A stretch of DNA of 64,000 nt from Symsagittifera roscoffensis (lineage: Eukaryota; Xenacoelomorpha; Acoela; Convolutidae). The notes beneath the pieces are model-generated. The model searched no databases and was not told where the DNA came from. It was given only the letters and a program-made list of their open reading frames with translations. The stretch is from positions 52,395,858 to 52,459,857 of the forward strand of contig NC_087065.1 of NCBI RefSeq assembly GCF_963678635.1, read 5' to 3'. Below, one piece after another: positions 34,001 to 46,831 of the stretch. The stretch's first letter is position 1; every line of letters starts with the position of its first letter. The position numbers and the translations under genes were made by a program.

Positions 34001-37000
34001 CCCAAAACAGCTTCAATTTCAAAATTTCAAATTAAAATAGCAAATATAAGGAGAAAACAAGAAATTAATATGGAAATTAGCATCAAGAAAGCGCTCTTTT
34101 CTGTCTAGCTTACTGCCATGTGTCTGTTGATCAAACTCCCCCCCCCCCAGAAATTTTATTTTCTTTTCCACAGGACGTCTCCTTTCGTACTGCACATCTC
34201 CCCCTGTTTTCGTTGTCAGGAACGTTGAAACACAAAAAACATCACAGAAATTTTTTAGAGAAATTGGAACAGAATGGGCCAGTCAAGGTAGCAAAAATTT
34301 TATAAAAAACCTTTTTGAACTTTTTTCATATCAAATATTTCAAATTGATATTCTAAAATATGAACTTCAAGCTAATTTTTTTTGTAGAAACATAGAAAAA
34401 AAAATGTTTCTAACAATGTGAAGAATTTTTCAAAAAAGGCACAAAAAACTAATTTTGCCGAATCTCATTCGCAGCATTTTGATCCAAATTTTTCCATCAA
34501 GGCTCCTCAAAAATTCTCTATCGCCCTCGCTGATATTTTCGCCAAATTTTTCATAGCAGAAACTATTTTTTCTGGCTAAAACTCCTCTGGTAAGCAAAAC
34601 TGACTAATTTTTTTCTGCAGAAATTTCCCTCAAAACTCGTTTTTTTTTCTAAATTCAAACCTAACAATAGGTCTCAATTAACATTTGTATATCGTTTATC
34701 AAAAGATGCCATGCAAGGGCGGATCTAGGATTTTCTCGAAAGGGGCGGATTTTCAAAAAAAAATGTGGAATCTTTTTTTTCCGACGTTCTTTTTTAGGAC
34801 CCTTTTTTTCCAGCTTTCGCAAAGTACTAAAAAGTCCCTATTTTGCCCAAAAATCCTGCGCTGCAGCCAACATTTTTCAAAAAAGGCGAAAAAAGCGTAC
34901 AAAAGGACCTAGATATTGGCTGCTATAAATTTGACTTTTTACAAGAATAGAAAGATAGCAAAACTATATTGAAAATAATTACCCGTGTTAAATTAATATT
35001 ATAATTCCATGTATGACCAGAAACTGATATGAGTTTATCAGCTAGGATGCAGAACAGTTGCATGGTTAGTTTTTGACTGCTCATTTCTAATGCAGTTATG
35101 CCGCTTCTGTGCAGGCATCGATTGATGCATGAGTGATTTCCAATCAGCTCTGTGTCAGAAATGAATAGACATGTCTCATGTAAATCCAGACATGCTTCAG
35201 AGGTTTACCAGAAGGTTTCAGATCTAAACTGAAATATGTACCCCTGTCAGCAATTTTTGTGAAATGTGTTTTTTCTCACGGTATGTGGACCCAAAACAGC
35301 TTCAATTTCAAAATTTCAAATTAAAATAGCAAATATAAGGAGAAAACAAGAAATTAATATGGAAATTAGCATCAAGAAAGCGCTATTTTCTGTCTAGCTT
35401 ACTGCCATGTGTCTGTTGATCAAACTCCCCCCCCCCCCCAGAAATTTTATTTTCTTTTCCACAGGACGTCTCCTTTCGTACTGCACATCTCCCCCTGTTT
35501 TCGTTGTCAGGAACGTTGAAACACAAAAAACATCACAGAAATTTTTTAGAGAAATTGGAACAGAATGGGCCAGTCAAGGTAGCAAAAATTTTATAAAAAA
35601 CCTCTTTTAACTTTTTTCATATCAAATATTTCAAATTGACTTTCTAAAATATGAACTTCGAGCTAATTTTTTTTGTAAGAAACATAGAAAAAAAAATGTT
35701 TCTAACAATGTGAAGATTTTTTCAAAAAAGGCACAAAAAACTAGTTTTGCCGAATCTCATTCGCAGCAATTTGATCCAAGTTTTTCCATCAAGGCTCCTC
35801 AAAATTTCTCTATGGCCCTCGCTGATATTTTCGCCAAATTTTTCATAGCAGAAAATATTTTTTCTGGCTAAAACTCCTCTGGTAAGCAAAACTGACTAAT
35901 TTTTTTCTGCAGAAATTTCCCTCAAAAATCGTTTTTTTTTCTAAATTCAAACCTAACAATAGGTCTCAATTAACATTTGTATATCGTTTATCAAAAGATG
36001 CCATGCACGGGCGGATCTAGGATTTTCTGGAAAGAAGCGGATTTTCAAAAAAAATTTTGGAATCTTTTTTTTCCGACGTTCTTTTTTAGGACCCTTTTTT
36101 TCCAGCTTTCGCAAAGTACTAAAAAGTCCCTATTTTGCCCAAAAATCCTCCTCTGCAGCCAACATTTTTCAAAAAAGGCGAAAAAAGCGTACAAAAGGAC
36201 CTAGATATTGGCTGCTATAAATTTGACTTTTTACAAGAATAGAAAGATAGCAAAACTATATCGAAAATAATTACCCGTGTTAAATTAATATTATAATTCC
36301 ATGTATGACCAGAAAACTGACATGAGTTTATCAGCTATGATGCAGAACAGTTGCATGGTTAGTTTTTGACTGCTCATTTCTAATGCAGTTATGCCGCTTC
36401 TGTGCAGGCATCGTTTGATGCATGAGTGATTTCCAATCAGCTCTGTGTCAGAAATGGCTAGACATGTCTCATGTAAATCCAGGCATGCTTCAGAGGTTGA
36501 CCAGAAGTGTTCAGATCTAAACTGACATATGTACTCCTGTCAGCAGTTTTTGTGAAATGTGTTTTTTCTCACGGTATGTGGACCCAAAACAGCTTCAATT
36601 TCAAAATTTCAAATTAAAATAGCAAATATAAGGAGAAAACAAGAAATTAATATGGAAATTAGCATCAAGAAAGCGCTATTTTCTGTCTAGCTTACTGCCA
36701 TGTGTCTGTTGATCAAACTCCCCCCCCCCCAGAAATTTTATTTTCTTTTCCACAGGACGTCTCCTTTCGTACTGCACATCTCCCCCTGTTTTCGTTGTCA
36801 GGAACGTTGAAACACAAAAAACATCACAGAAATTTTTTAGAGAAATTGGAACAGAATGGGCCAGTCAAGGTAGCAAAAATTTTATAAAAAACCTCTTTTA
36901 ACTTTTTTCATATCAAATATTTCAAATTGACTTTCTAAAATATGAACTTCGAGCTAATTTTTTTTGTAAGAAACATAGAAAAAAAAATGTTTCTAACAAT

Positions 37001-40000
37001 GTGAAGATTTTTTCAAAAAAGGCACAAAAAACTAGTTTTGCCGAATCTCATTCGCAGCAATTTGATCCAAGTTTTTCCATCAAGGCTCCTCAAAATTTCT
37101 CTATGGCCCTCGCTGATATTTTCGCCAAATTTTTCATAGCAGAAAATATTTTTTCTGGCTAAAACTCCTCTGGTAAGCAAAACTGACTAATTTTTTTCTG
37201 CAGAAATTTCCCTCAAAAATCGTTTTTTTTTCTAAATTCAAACCTAACAATAGGTCTCAATTAACATTTGTATATCGTTTATCAAAAGATGCCATGCAAG
37301 GGCGGATCTAGGATTTTCTGGAAAGAAGCGGATTTTCAAAAAAAATTTTGGAATCTTTTTTTTCCGACGTTCTTTTTTAGGACCCTTTTTTCCAGCTTTC
37401 GCAAAGTACTAAAAAGTCCCTATTTTGCCCAAAAATCCTCCTCTGCAGCCAACATTTTTCAAAAAAGGCGAAAAAAGCGTACAAAAGGACCTAGATATTG
37501 GCTGCTATAAATTTGACTTTTTACAAGAATAGAAAGATAGCAAAACTATATCGAAAATAATTACCCGTGTTAAATTAATATTATAATTCCATGTATGACC
37601 AGAAAACTGACATGAGTTTATCAGCTATGATGCAGAACAGTTGCATGGTTAGTTTTTGACTGCTCATTTCTAATGCAGTTATGCCGCTTCTGTGCAGGCA
37701 TCGTTTGATGCATGAGTGATTTCCAATCAGCTCTGTGTCAGAAATGGCTAGACATGTCTCATGTAAATCCAGGCATGCTTCAGAGGTTGACCAGAAGTGT
37801 TCAGATCTAAACTGACATATGTACTCCTGTCAGCAGTTTTTGTGAAATGTGTTTTTTCTCACGGTATGTGGACCCAAAACAGCTTCAATTTCAAAATTTC
37901 AAATTAAAATAGCAAATATAAGGAGAAAACAAGAAATTAATATGGAAATTAGCATCAAGAAAGCGCTATTTTCTGTCTAGCTTACTGCCATGTGTCTGTT
38001 GATCAAACTCCCCCCCCCCCCCCAGAAATTTTATTTTCTTTTCCACAGGACGTCTCCTTTCGTACTGCACATCTCCCCCTGTTTTCGTTGTCAGGAACGT
38101 TGAAACACAAAAAACATCACAGAAATTTTTTAGAGAAATTGGAACAGAATGGGCCAGTCAAGGTAGCAAAAATTTTATAAAAAACCTCTTTTAACTTTTT
38201 TCATATCAAATATTTCAAATTGACTTTCTAAAATATGAACTTCGAGCTAATTTTTTTTGTAAGAAACATAGAAAAAAAAATGTTTCTAACAATGTGAAGA
38301 TTTTTTCAAAAAAGGCACAAAAAACTAGTTTTGCCGAATCTCATTCGCAGCAATTTGATCCAAGTTTTTCCATCAAGGCTCCTCAAAATTTCTCTATGGC
38401 CCTCGCTGATATTTTCGCCAAATTTTTCATAGCAGAAAATATTTTTTCTGGCTAAAACTCCTCTGGTAAGCAAAACTGACTAATTTTTTTCTGCAGAAAT
38501 TTCCCTCAAAAATCGTTTTTTTTCTAAATTCAAACCTAACAATAGGTCTCAATTAACATTTGTATATCGTTTATCAAAAGATGCCTTGCAAGGGCGGATC
38601 TAGGATTTTCTGGAAAGAAGCGGATTTTCAAAAAAAATTTTGGAATCTTTTTTTTCCGACGTTCTTTTTTAGGACCCTTTTTTTCCAGCTTTCGCAAAGT
38701 ACTAAAAAGTCCCTATTTTGCCCAAAAATCCTCCTCTGCAGCCAACATTTTTCAAAAAAGGCGAAAAAAGCGTACAAAAGGACCTAGATATTGGCTGCTA
38801 TAAATTTGACTTTTTACAAGAATAGAAAGATAGCAAAACTATATCGAAAATAATTACCCGTGTTAAATTAATATTATAATTCCATGTATGACCAGAAAAC
38901 TGACATGAGTTTATCAGCTATGATGCAGAACAGTTGCATGGTTAGTTTTTGACTGCTCATTTCTAATGCAGTTATGCCGCTTCTGTGCAGGCATCGTTTG
39001 ATGCATGAGTGATTTCCAATCAGCTCTGTGTCAGAAATGGCTAGACATGTCTCATGTAAATCCAGGCATGCTTCAGAGGTTGACCAGAAGTGTTCAGATC
39101 TAAACTGACATATGTACTCCTGTCAGCAGTTTTTGTGAAATGTGTTTTTTCTCACGGTATGTGGACCCAAAACAGCTTCAATTTCAAAATTTCAAATTAA
39201 AATAGCAAATATAAGGAGAAAACAAGAAATTAATATGGAAATTAGCATCAAGAAAGCGCTATTTTCTGTCTAGCTTACTGCCATGTGTCTGTTGATCAAA
39301 CTCCCCCCCCCCCCCAGAAATTTTATTTTCTTTTCCACAGGACGTCTCCTTTCGTACTGCACATCTCCCCCTGTTTTCGTTGTCAGGAACGTTGAAACAC
39401 AAAAAACATCACAGAAATTTTTTAGAGAAATTGGAACAGAATGGGCCAGTCAAGGTAGCAAAAATTTTATAAAAAACCTCTTTTAACTTTTTTCATATCA
39501 AATATTTCAAATTGACTTTCTAAAATATGAACTTCGAGCTAATTTTTTTTGTAAGAAACATAGAAAAAAAAATGTTTCTAACAATGTGAAGATTTTTTCA
39601 AAAAAGGCACAAAAAACTAGTTTTGCCGAATCTCATTCGCAGCAATTTGATCCAAGTTTTTCCATCAAGGCTCCTCAAAATTTCTCTATGGCCCTCGCTG
39701 ATATTTTCGCCAAATTTTTCATAGCAGAAAATATTTTTTCTGGCTAAAACTCCTCTGGTAAGCAAAACTGACTAATTTTTTTCTGCAGAAATTTCCCTCA
39801 AAAATCGTTTTTTTTTCTAAATTCAAACCTAACAATAGGTCTCAATTAACATTTGTATATCGTTTATCAAAAGATGCCATGCAAGGGCGGATCTAGGATT
39901 TTCTGGAAAGAAGCGGATTTTCAAAAAAAATTTTGGAATCTTTTTTTTCCGACGTTCTTTTTTAGGACCCTTTTTTTCCAGCTTTCGCAAAGTACTAAAA

Positions 40001-41375
40001 AGTCCCTATTTTGCCCAAAAATCCTCCTCTGCAGCCAACATTTTTCAAAAAAGGCGAAAAAAGCGTACAAAAGGACCTAGATATTGGCTGCTATAAATTT
40101 GACTTTTTACAAGAATAGAAAGATAGCAAAACTATATCGAAAATAATTACCCGTGTTAAATTAATATTATAATTCCATGTATGACCAGAAAACTGACATG
40201 AGTTTATCAGCTATGATGCAGAACAGTTGCATGGTTAGTTTTTGACTGCTCATTTCTAATGCAGTTATGCCGCTTCTGTGCAGGCATCGTTTGATGCATG
40301 AGTGATTTCCAATCAGCTCTGTGTCAGAAATGGCTAGACATGTCTCATGTAAATCCAGGCATGCTTCAGAGGTTGACCAGAAGTGTTCAGATCTAAACTG
40401 ACATATGTACTCCTGTCAGCAGTTTTTGTGAAATGTGTTTTTTCTCACGGTATGTGGACCCAAAACAGCTTCAATTTCAAAATTTCAAATTAAAATAGCA
40501 AATATAAGGAGAAAACAAGAAATTAATATGGAAACTAGCATCAAGAAAGCGCTCTTTTCTGTCTAGCTTACTGCCATGTGTCTGTTGATCAAACTACCCC
40601 CTCCCCCCCCCCCCCCCCCCCCCCAGAAATTTTCTTTTCTTTTCCACAGGACGTCTCCTTTCGTACTGCACATCTCCCCCTGTTTTCATTGTCAGGAACG
40701 TTGAAACACAAAAAACATCACAGAAATTTTTTAGAGAAATTGGAACAGAATGGGCATGTCAAGATAACAAAAATTCCATAAAAAAATCTTTATGAATTTT
40801 TTACATATCAAATATTTCAAATTGATTTTCTAAAATATGAACTTAAAGCTAAATTTTTTTGTAAGAAACTTAGAAAAAAAATGTTTCTAGCAATGTGAAG
40901 AGTTTTCCAAAAAAGGCACAAAAAGCTAAATTTGCCCAATCTCATTCGCAGCAATTTGATCCAAATTTTTCCATTGAGGCTCCTCAAAAATTCTCTATGG
41001 CCCTTGCTGATATTTTCGCCAAATTTTTCATAGCAGAAAATATTTTTTCTGGCTAAAACTCCTCTGGTAAGCAAAACTGACTAATTTTTTTCTGCAGAAA
41101 TTTCCCTCAAAACTCGTTTTTTTTTCTAAATTCAAACCTAACAATAGGTCTCAATTAACATTTGTATATCGTTTATCAAAAGATGCCATGCAAGGGCGGA
41201 TCTAGGATTTTCTCGAAAGGGGCGGATTTTCAAAAAAATTTTTGAATCTTTTTATTCCGACGTTCATTTTTAGGACCCTTTTTTTCCAGCTTTCGCAAAG
41301 TACTAAAAAGTCCCTGTTTTGCCCAAAATTCCTGCGCCGCAGGCAACCTTTTTCAAAAAAGGCAAAAAAAAGCGT
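31029..41375 (+). repeat. Satellite array: eight tandem units of about 1.29 kb
   Basis: Units start at ACAAAAGGACCTAGATATTGG, at about 31029, 32316, 33609, 34899, 36191, 37481, 38774 and 40067; spacings are 1287-1293 bp. Each unit holds an ACATGTCTCATGTAAATCC block, a variable C-run near the middle and, at its end, the first 185 bp or so of the hAT-type MITE (GGGCGGATCTAGGATTTTC onward), which breaks at AAGCG|TAC. Units 5 to 7 are nearly identical, and units 2 to 4 form another close group. Unit 1 and the right part of unit 8 are more diverged. The frames of 60-90 codons inside shift or break between units and do not look like genes. Confidence 0.95.
40603..40624. repeat. Expanded poly(C) in satellite unit 8
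   Basis: All eight units have a C-run at the same place after GTTGATCAAACT or similar. It is about 8-14 bases in units 1 to 7 and about 22 in unit 8. Confidence 0.8.
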
Positions 41376-41460
41376 TTTTAGGCTTTTTCCGGAAAATTTT
41401 GCCAAAAAGTTGCGTTTTTTCGGCGCGCCTTCCCCCTTAAATTAGTTTATTTTGGCGCCG
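41376..41460 (+). mobile_element. Continuation of the MITE beyond the last satellite unit
   Basis: Only after unit 8 does the MITE continue past the unit breakpoint (GCGTTTTTAGGC, GGAAAATTTTGCC, TTTTGGCGCCGAAGG), as in the complete copy at 3223-3635. This places the parent MITE at the right edge of the array. Confidence 0.7.
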
Positions 41461-41655
41461 AAGGAACACTACCTTCCCCCTCGTATCCTCCCCCTCTCTC
41501 CCTACCCCCTCCCTCCCTTCCCCTCCCCCGAAAGAAATCACGCGAATCAAAAAAATAGTATTTATTGGAACACCCCTACCTTCCCCCTTACCTCCCACCT
41601 CCCTCCATTCCCCCCTCCCTCGAAACAAATCACGCGAATCAAAAATTTTACCCTT
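41461..41655. repeat. Two-copy duplication of a pyrimidine-rich block
   Basis: Two copies of about 100 bp. Each is a C/T tract (CTACCTTCCCCCT and following) ending in AATCACGCGAATCAAAAA. The first copy is followed by TAGTATTTATTGG. Strong strand asymmetry. Confidence 0.7.
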
Positions 41656-41659
41656 GCAT

Positions 41660-42900
41660 TATTCTGACTTTTTGATTTTGGTCCTTTTTCTGGAGAACGA
41701 CTTTTGAGGTCTTGGACGGCATTTCTGATAATAAAACTCAAAAAACCTGAAAAAAATTAACTAAAGTAAACACAGAGAAATTAATTCTAATTTTGAGAAA
41801 ACTATATTATAAATCATGAAAAATTCAAATCACAAGGGACACATGAATCAATGAAAGCAATCCGTAAAACTTTTTAAATCTGTTAAAAAGGGAAATTAGT
41901 CAGAGAAAGTTTGAAGAAAGGAAAATCAAACCGTTGAAGTTAATTTCAACAGAAATCTGTTGGATTGAAACAGACAAATGTACGAGTGTCTCTCCTAATA
42001 TTCTCTCTCAAAATATTCACCGCCGCACTTTTGTTTATTCTTTTATCTCCTGTTTTCAAACATGTCTGGTCCAAGTCTGAACAATGTCTGACTTTTACAT
42101 GCACATTCTCCCGCCATGCATTTGCTACTAACTAAACATGTCTGGCCAGATAAAAAACAGACATGTACACCAATGCCATTTTTTCAAAAGTGAACTTACA
42201 GTGATCATACATGGAAATAATCACGGTCTGTGGCACGGTTAAGAAGATGTTTTTGAATTTCGGTTTTGATACTAGTTTTTTTACTCTCTGCTACGCTTGT
42301 TCCTTGCCAGCCCATATCGTTTATACTGTCAAAATTTGCTTTTCTTTTGTTCTCCAGTCATTTTTCACTTTTATAATATGCCACTGTTGACGGCTTTTTT
42401 GGCGCCATTAACAACTCGAAAAATTTACTCAACAACAACTTTGGAAAACTTCACTGAGTTTGGAAAGACTCATTTGAGTCAATTGAACATAACTGAAGCG
42501 CAATCTGATATCTGATATTCGAAAAAAAAATCAATAAGACCTTAATAGCTGAGAATTAACCAAAAATAGATTAGAATTTAGACAAAACATTTTCAAAATG
42601 TTATACGATAATAGTTTAATTGAAATGTCTCTACGACTCAATAGATCAGAGCCGATATTCCGAACGATAATAGAACTGCCCGGAATTGGAAGAAGACCTC
42701 GAACAAGAGACGACATACGACAAAGTAGAAACTTGCCAAATAGTTTTATGATCGTACGGCAAAAGCCAACACAAACTTTTATATTTAGAATCTTATTAGC
42801 AATGAATTTAGATTTTCATTTGCAAACATAAAAATTTGAAGTCAATCTTCATGATCACTTCAGGCGCTAAACAAAATTATTAATATACAATAGCGATTGA
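41660..42900. other. Region between satellite and retroelement, weak ORFs only
   Basis: At 42060-42240 there is a diverged echo of the satellite unit (ACATGTCTGG, CAGACATGTACACCAATGCC, a CACGGTCTGTGG block). Two frames might be exons: 42379-42516, with an N-terminus that looks mitochondrial-import-like, and 42598-42831. Neither shows a domain or convincing splice sites, so I do not call genes. Confidence 0.3.
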
Positions 42901-43752
42901 TAAAAAGATCGTTTTCCTAATTTCTGCAGTCTTATATAAAACATGTTTGAAAAATATTTATTGAAAATCAAAATAAAAATTAGTAGCATGACAATAAATT
43001 GTTAGTAATCATAAAATCATCTGTTGTCCCAGCTTCATCACCTAAACATAACAGCAATCATAAGCTCACTAATATCATTAAAAAACTAAATCTTTTTCTT
43101 AAATAAATTTAAACCATTTTAAACTTAAATTCACTTAAATTTAAAAATCAGATCATCAAGGCTTATCCTTGGATCTTAATTAATTTTCTATTTCACTAAA
43201 TTTAAAACCTGATCATCAAGGCCTATCCTTGGATCAAAAAGAACAATTTTGTTTTCCCCCACCCACTTAGCAAGTGTCTAACGACCTCAAACGTCGATTC
43301 ACTATCCAACCCTTCCAAAAAACCCAAGACTAATAGAAATTTTTCAACAAAACTAACCATTCAAATTAGGATAAACAGTGAAGAACTTCGGTTATTCATC
43401 CTTCACTTGAACCCTCCTCTTACCAGACCCAGGATAAAACTTAGACTTAGTAAGTTTAAAATAGTATCTAACGAACTACTCGCGTTCTAATTATACCTGA
43501 ACCTTGTGGATCGATTTACTATTCTCCAACCCTTGAACACAATCACTACCCCTAAGTAAGATTAAGTAAGTTAACACCTTAGGTTAGACTAGCCACGAGA
43601 AAGTAAAAATTCATTCCTCGGAATCGATATACTTTTCTCTCCAACCCTAAATAAAAAGACCCAGGTTAAGCTAACCAAAAAATTGTAAGGACTAACAGTC
43701 TAAGAAAATAGAAAATACCTAACAACTTTTTGCATCCCCCATCCTAAACCTT
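42901..43752 (+). promoter_or_regulatory. Retroelement 5' leader with direct repeats and donor-like sites
   Basis: A 28-bp motif (GATCATCAAGGC, then TATCCTTGGATC) occurs at about 43150 and 43210 and is itself partly palindromic. Three degenerate blocks containing a CGAT, then ACT, then CTCCAACCCT pattern lie near 43295, 43510 and 43628. Donor-like GTAAGT occurs at 43450 and 43566, and GTAAG at 43556. These could supply spliced env-type messages. No primer-binding site was recognised. Confidence 0.4.
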
Positions 43753-44214
43753 ATGTCATTCAAAAATCTAGAAAACAAACAAACAATCGTTTTACACAAC
43801 TGTGAGATAAATAACCAAAATTACGATCTTGTCATCACACCTCATACACAAACAGTTGGATACATTAGAACAAAACGACTAACAATAAAAAGAAAAATCA
43901 TAAACAAACAAAGACAAATCACACGAAAAAGATTTTCAAAAAATAGAAACGCATTTTCAGAATCAGAAGCCAGCAATTTAGATGAACTCTACAAATTAAA
44001 AAAATCAATTGATAAAAATTGTCCCATTCACGATCAAATATATTTTTCCGATTCAGAAACAACTTCAAATTCATCAAAAAGAGGAAAAAGAAGAATAAAA
44101 AAGCAATACAAACACAAACCAGTACACTTGTATAATTGGAATCAACCAATTAGACACATCGATAGTTATATATTAACAGTCATTAAACGAAAAAATGAGC
44201 CACACTCAAAGTGA
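43753..44214 (+). CDS. ORF0: small basic protein upstream of gag
   Basis: An intact 153-codon frame, the only undamaged one besides parts of ORF-y. It is unrecognised. Two Arg/Lys-rich clusters (residues about 39-65 and 109-122, including KRGKRRIKKQYKHK) flank a central acidic/serine part (FSESEASNLDEL and YFSDSETTSNSS). This suggests a nuclear or RNA-binding protein, in the manner of small regulatory proteins of complex retroviruses, but that is inference. Its last 20 nt overlap the gag start at 44195 in another frame, which argues it is a genuine gene of the element. Confidence 0.55.
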   Translation: MSFKNLENKQTIVLHNCEINNQNYDLVITPHTQTVGYIRTKRLTIKRKIINKQRQITRKRFSKNRNAFSESEASNLDELYKLKKSIDKNCPIHDQIYFSDSETTSNSSKRGKRRIKKQYKHKPVHLYNWNQPIRHIDSYILTVIKRKNEPHSK

Positions 44215-46831
44215 CGATAGTCCAGATGACGAAGAGGTTTACCCCTTCCTCATAGGTGCACCCGATAATAGAGGGCAACATGATTTTTGCAAGAATTTAC
44301 TCGTAAATTTGTTTGAACCCGGAATCAATCCATGCAAAGCAGAATTCCCAGATGTAAAAATCAAAAAACAAATTATTGAACATTATTTGAAAGATATATG
44401 TAACTTAACACAACAATATGGAATCTACACCATAGAATTCAGCACATTAAATACGAATCATCGTAAATATATAATTCAAACAGATGATCTTGAATTAGAA
44501 ATTTCAAAAGTATTCTTAGATTATATTAAAAGCATACAATATCACAATTCACAAAGAGCAAATTCTATATTCACTAACGAAGTTTTTGCAATAAAATATA
44601 CCTATATTTCTATATTAGAAAAAACAGAATTTTAAAGTATCTCACCAACTGAAACATCCAAACATACAAAAGTACGAAATGAAATTGCATTATTTTCAAC
44701 TTTTCTACATATAATCAAAGAAAATTTCACTAAAGACGATGTTTCACAACACACAAAACATGACTTACAAAAAATTTTAGCATGTTTAATAATAGATTAT
44801 TTCACACATAATATAGACTTAATTTCACAAGCAAGAAAAAATTTCAGACCTCAAAACCCAAATGATGATACTGCCATTACAGAACAATCAGACTACGTTT
44901 GGGACCCTGAATGGTCTCATCCTACATTTATAAATATCCCACAATCAATCTCAAGTCAAGCAATAAGTACACCATCTTACCACAGAGATTCTGTAAAAGT
45001 AGTACCACTAACCATTGATGCAACACCACTAAACTACAATACATTTTTACCTGATACACGAAATAACAATTTAAATTCGACCGTCATACACAATGAAAAC
45101 CTTAATGGAACTAGAAATCTTACACAACAAGATATTCAAACAACATCACACTTCATAAATGAAGAAATTGTCCAAACAACAACTACACAACAAAGTATTT
45201 CACCAATACATCCAAATTTAACAACACCAAGAAATACAAATATTTCACTGGCACAAGTAACCTTACCATCAACCGTTAAACCTTCGGTTGCTCTAAAATA
45301 TTCGCATATGGATTATCAAACATATAGACCCATGACAGTACCATCAAAACCACGAAGAACGTTCACAAGAAACACTTTTGCAGAACACAATTATAATTAT
45401 GCACATTCGTCAAAAACAAACTACTCCCCACGAAAAACTAATAATAACCATGTATGTTCTGACTATTGGGATAACCCAATGACAACAACCAACTCAGTAA
45501 ATTTCCGAACTAATTCACATCCTCCACAGGATCATAGTGAAAATTACCCATTCTTTCAACAAAATAAAAATAAAAAGCAAGCACCTCATCATACAGATTA
45601 CTTATCATCTGATGATTATTATTTACAACCAGACATTTTTGCACCACATACCCAAGAATATCGCAAACAAGAATCGCGACGACCTCATACATATAATAGA
45701 ATTTTTTCTCCAAACCCAACAGATACACGAAATCAACAACCAATACATATGCCAAATCCAACTAATACACAACCTTTTCAACCAATTCAACCACAAAACC
45801 CAATGACTATGCACTCGTATCAACCAACGCAAATGCAAAATGAAATACCACTTCCATATTACCTTCAACAACACGAAATAACAAAAAATCAACTTTCGAA
45901 TTTTTCGCATATGCCAAATGCCGCAGAATCACTACAGATGACAATGAATCCATACCTCATGGGTGGATCATCAAAAACATCAAATAAACCACTGATGGTA
46001 TTTACAGGAACAGACACTGAATATTCTGTAAAAGATTATTTAAATGCAGTAACAGCAAATTTAATTTTAGATATAGGACCTGAACCAATTAATACGCCAC
46101 TACATCAAAATTGGATACATAGACGCACAGCGTTGATACAAACAACCTTTGATGGCGCAGCTCAAAAATGGTTTTCAGTATTACCTATAGAAATAAAATC
46201 AGACTGGAAAAGATTTACACAAGAATTTTCAAAAATGTTTGACTCCGAAAGAAATAAACAACACCAAAGAGTTTTATGTAATGAAATTCGCAGATTACCA
46301 AATGAAACTATCAAACAATTAGCAGTACGTATCGAAACACTAGTTCGAAAAGCATATTCACTTAATACACATGACTATAAAAACACAAAAATGACAGAAA
46401 TTTTAATGATGACCTTAACACCTCAATTAAGGAAAATAGCAATAAAAAAGAGAGCATCTCATCCTTTTTCAATTCGAGAACCAGATTTAGATTTTCGAAA
46501 ACTAGTAGACAAACTAGAGCAAGCGGAAATCACAATGAAACTTGAAAAAACAGAAAATCTAAGACTACAATATGTTAATCGAATTGAAAAAAACACTACA
46601 CATATAAATAACATACAGGAATCAGATACAGACCTTGTTGAAAAAATTACTGAAATACTAAATATTTATGAAAAACACCCAAATTTTAAAGGCAAACCAT
46701 CTTTCAAAAAATGGTGTAACTAATGCCGACGATACGGACATAGTATTTCCGAATGTAGACAAAAACAACATGATAACCAAAACAAACCTCAAAAGCATAA
46801 AGAACCAAAAAATCGTTCTATAAATATATGA
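44195..46831 (+). pseudogene. gag: Gag-like polyprotein with interrupted zinc knuckle
   Basis: One frame from ATG 44195 to TGA 46829, broken by TAA at 44633 and TAA at 46721. The N-terminal part (matrix-like, unrecognised) is followed by a long Gln/Asn/Pro-rich linker (about 45300-45950). Then comes a retrotransposon-gag capsid domain (about 46000-46500) with the typical FDGAAQKWF, W-x-x-F-x-x-x-F pattern and a later QLAVRIETLVRKAY. Next is a CX2CX4HX4C zinc knuckle at 46715-46756. The second stop falls inside this knuckle, between its first two cysteines, so nucleocapsid cannot be made by ordinary translation of this copy. The frame ends TGA overlapped by ATG of the next frame (ATGA at 46828). 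Confidence 0.8.

Noticed and set aside
31539-40781. Repeated frames of 60-99 codons in every satellite unit, some starting MCLLI
   Set aside because: They recur only because the units are copied. They change frame with poly(C) length, include MITE sequence, and show no domain or codon-level conservation.
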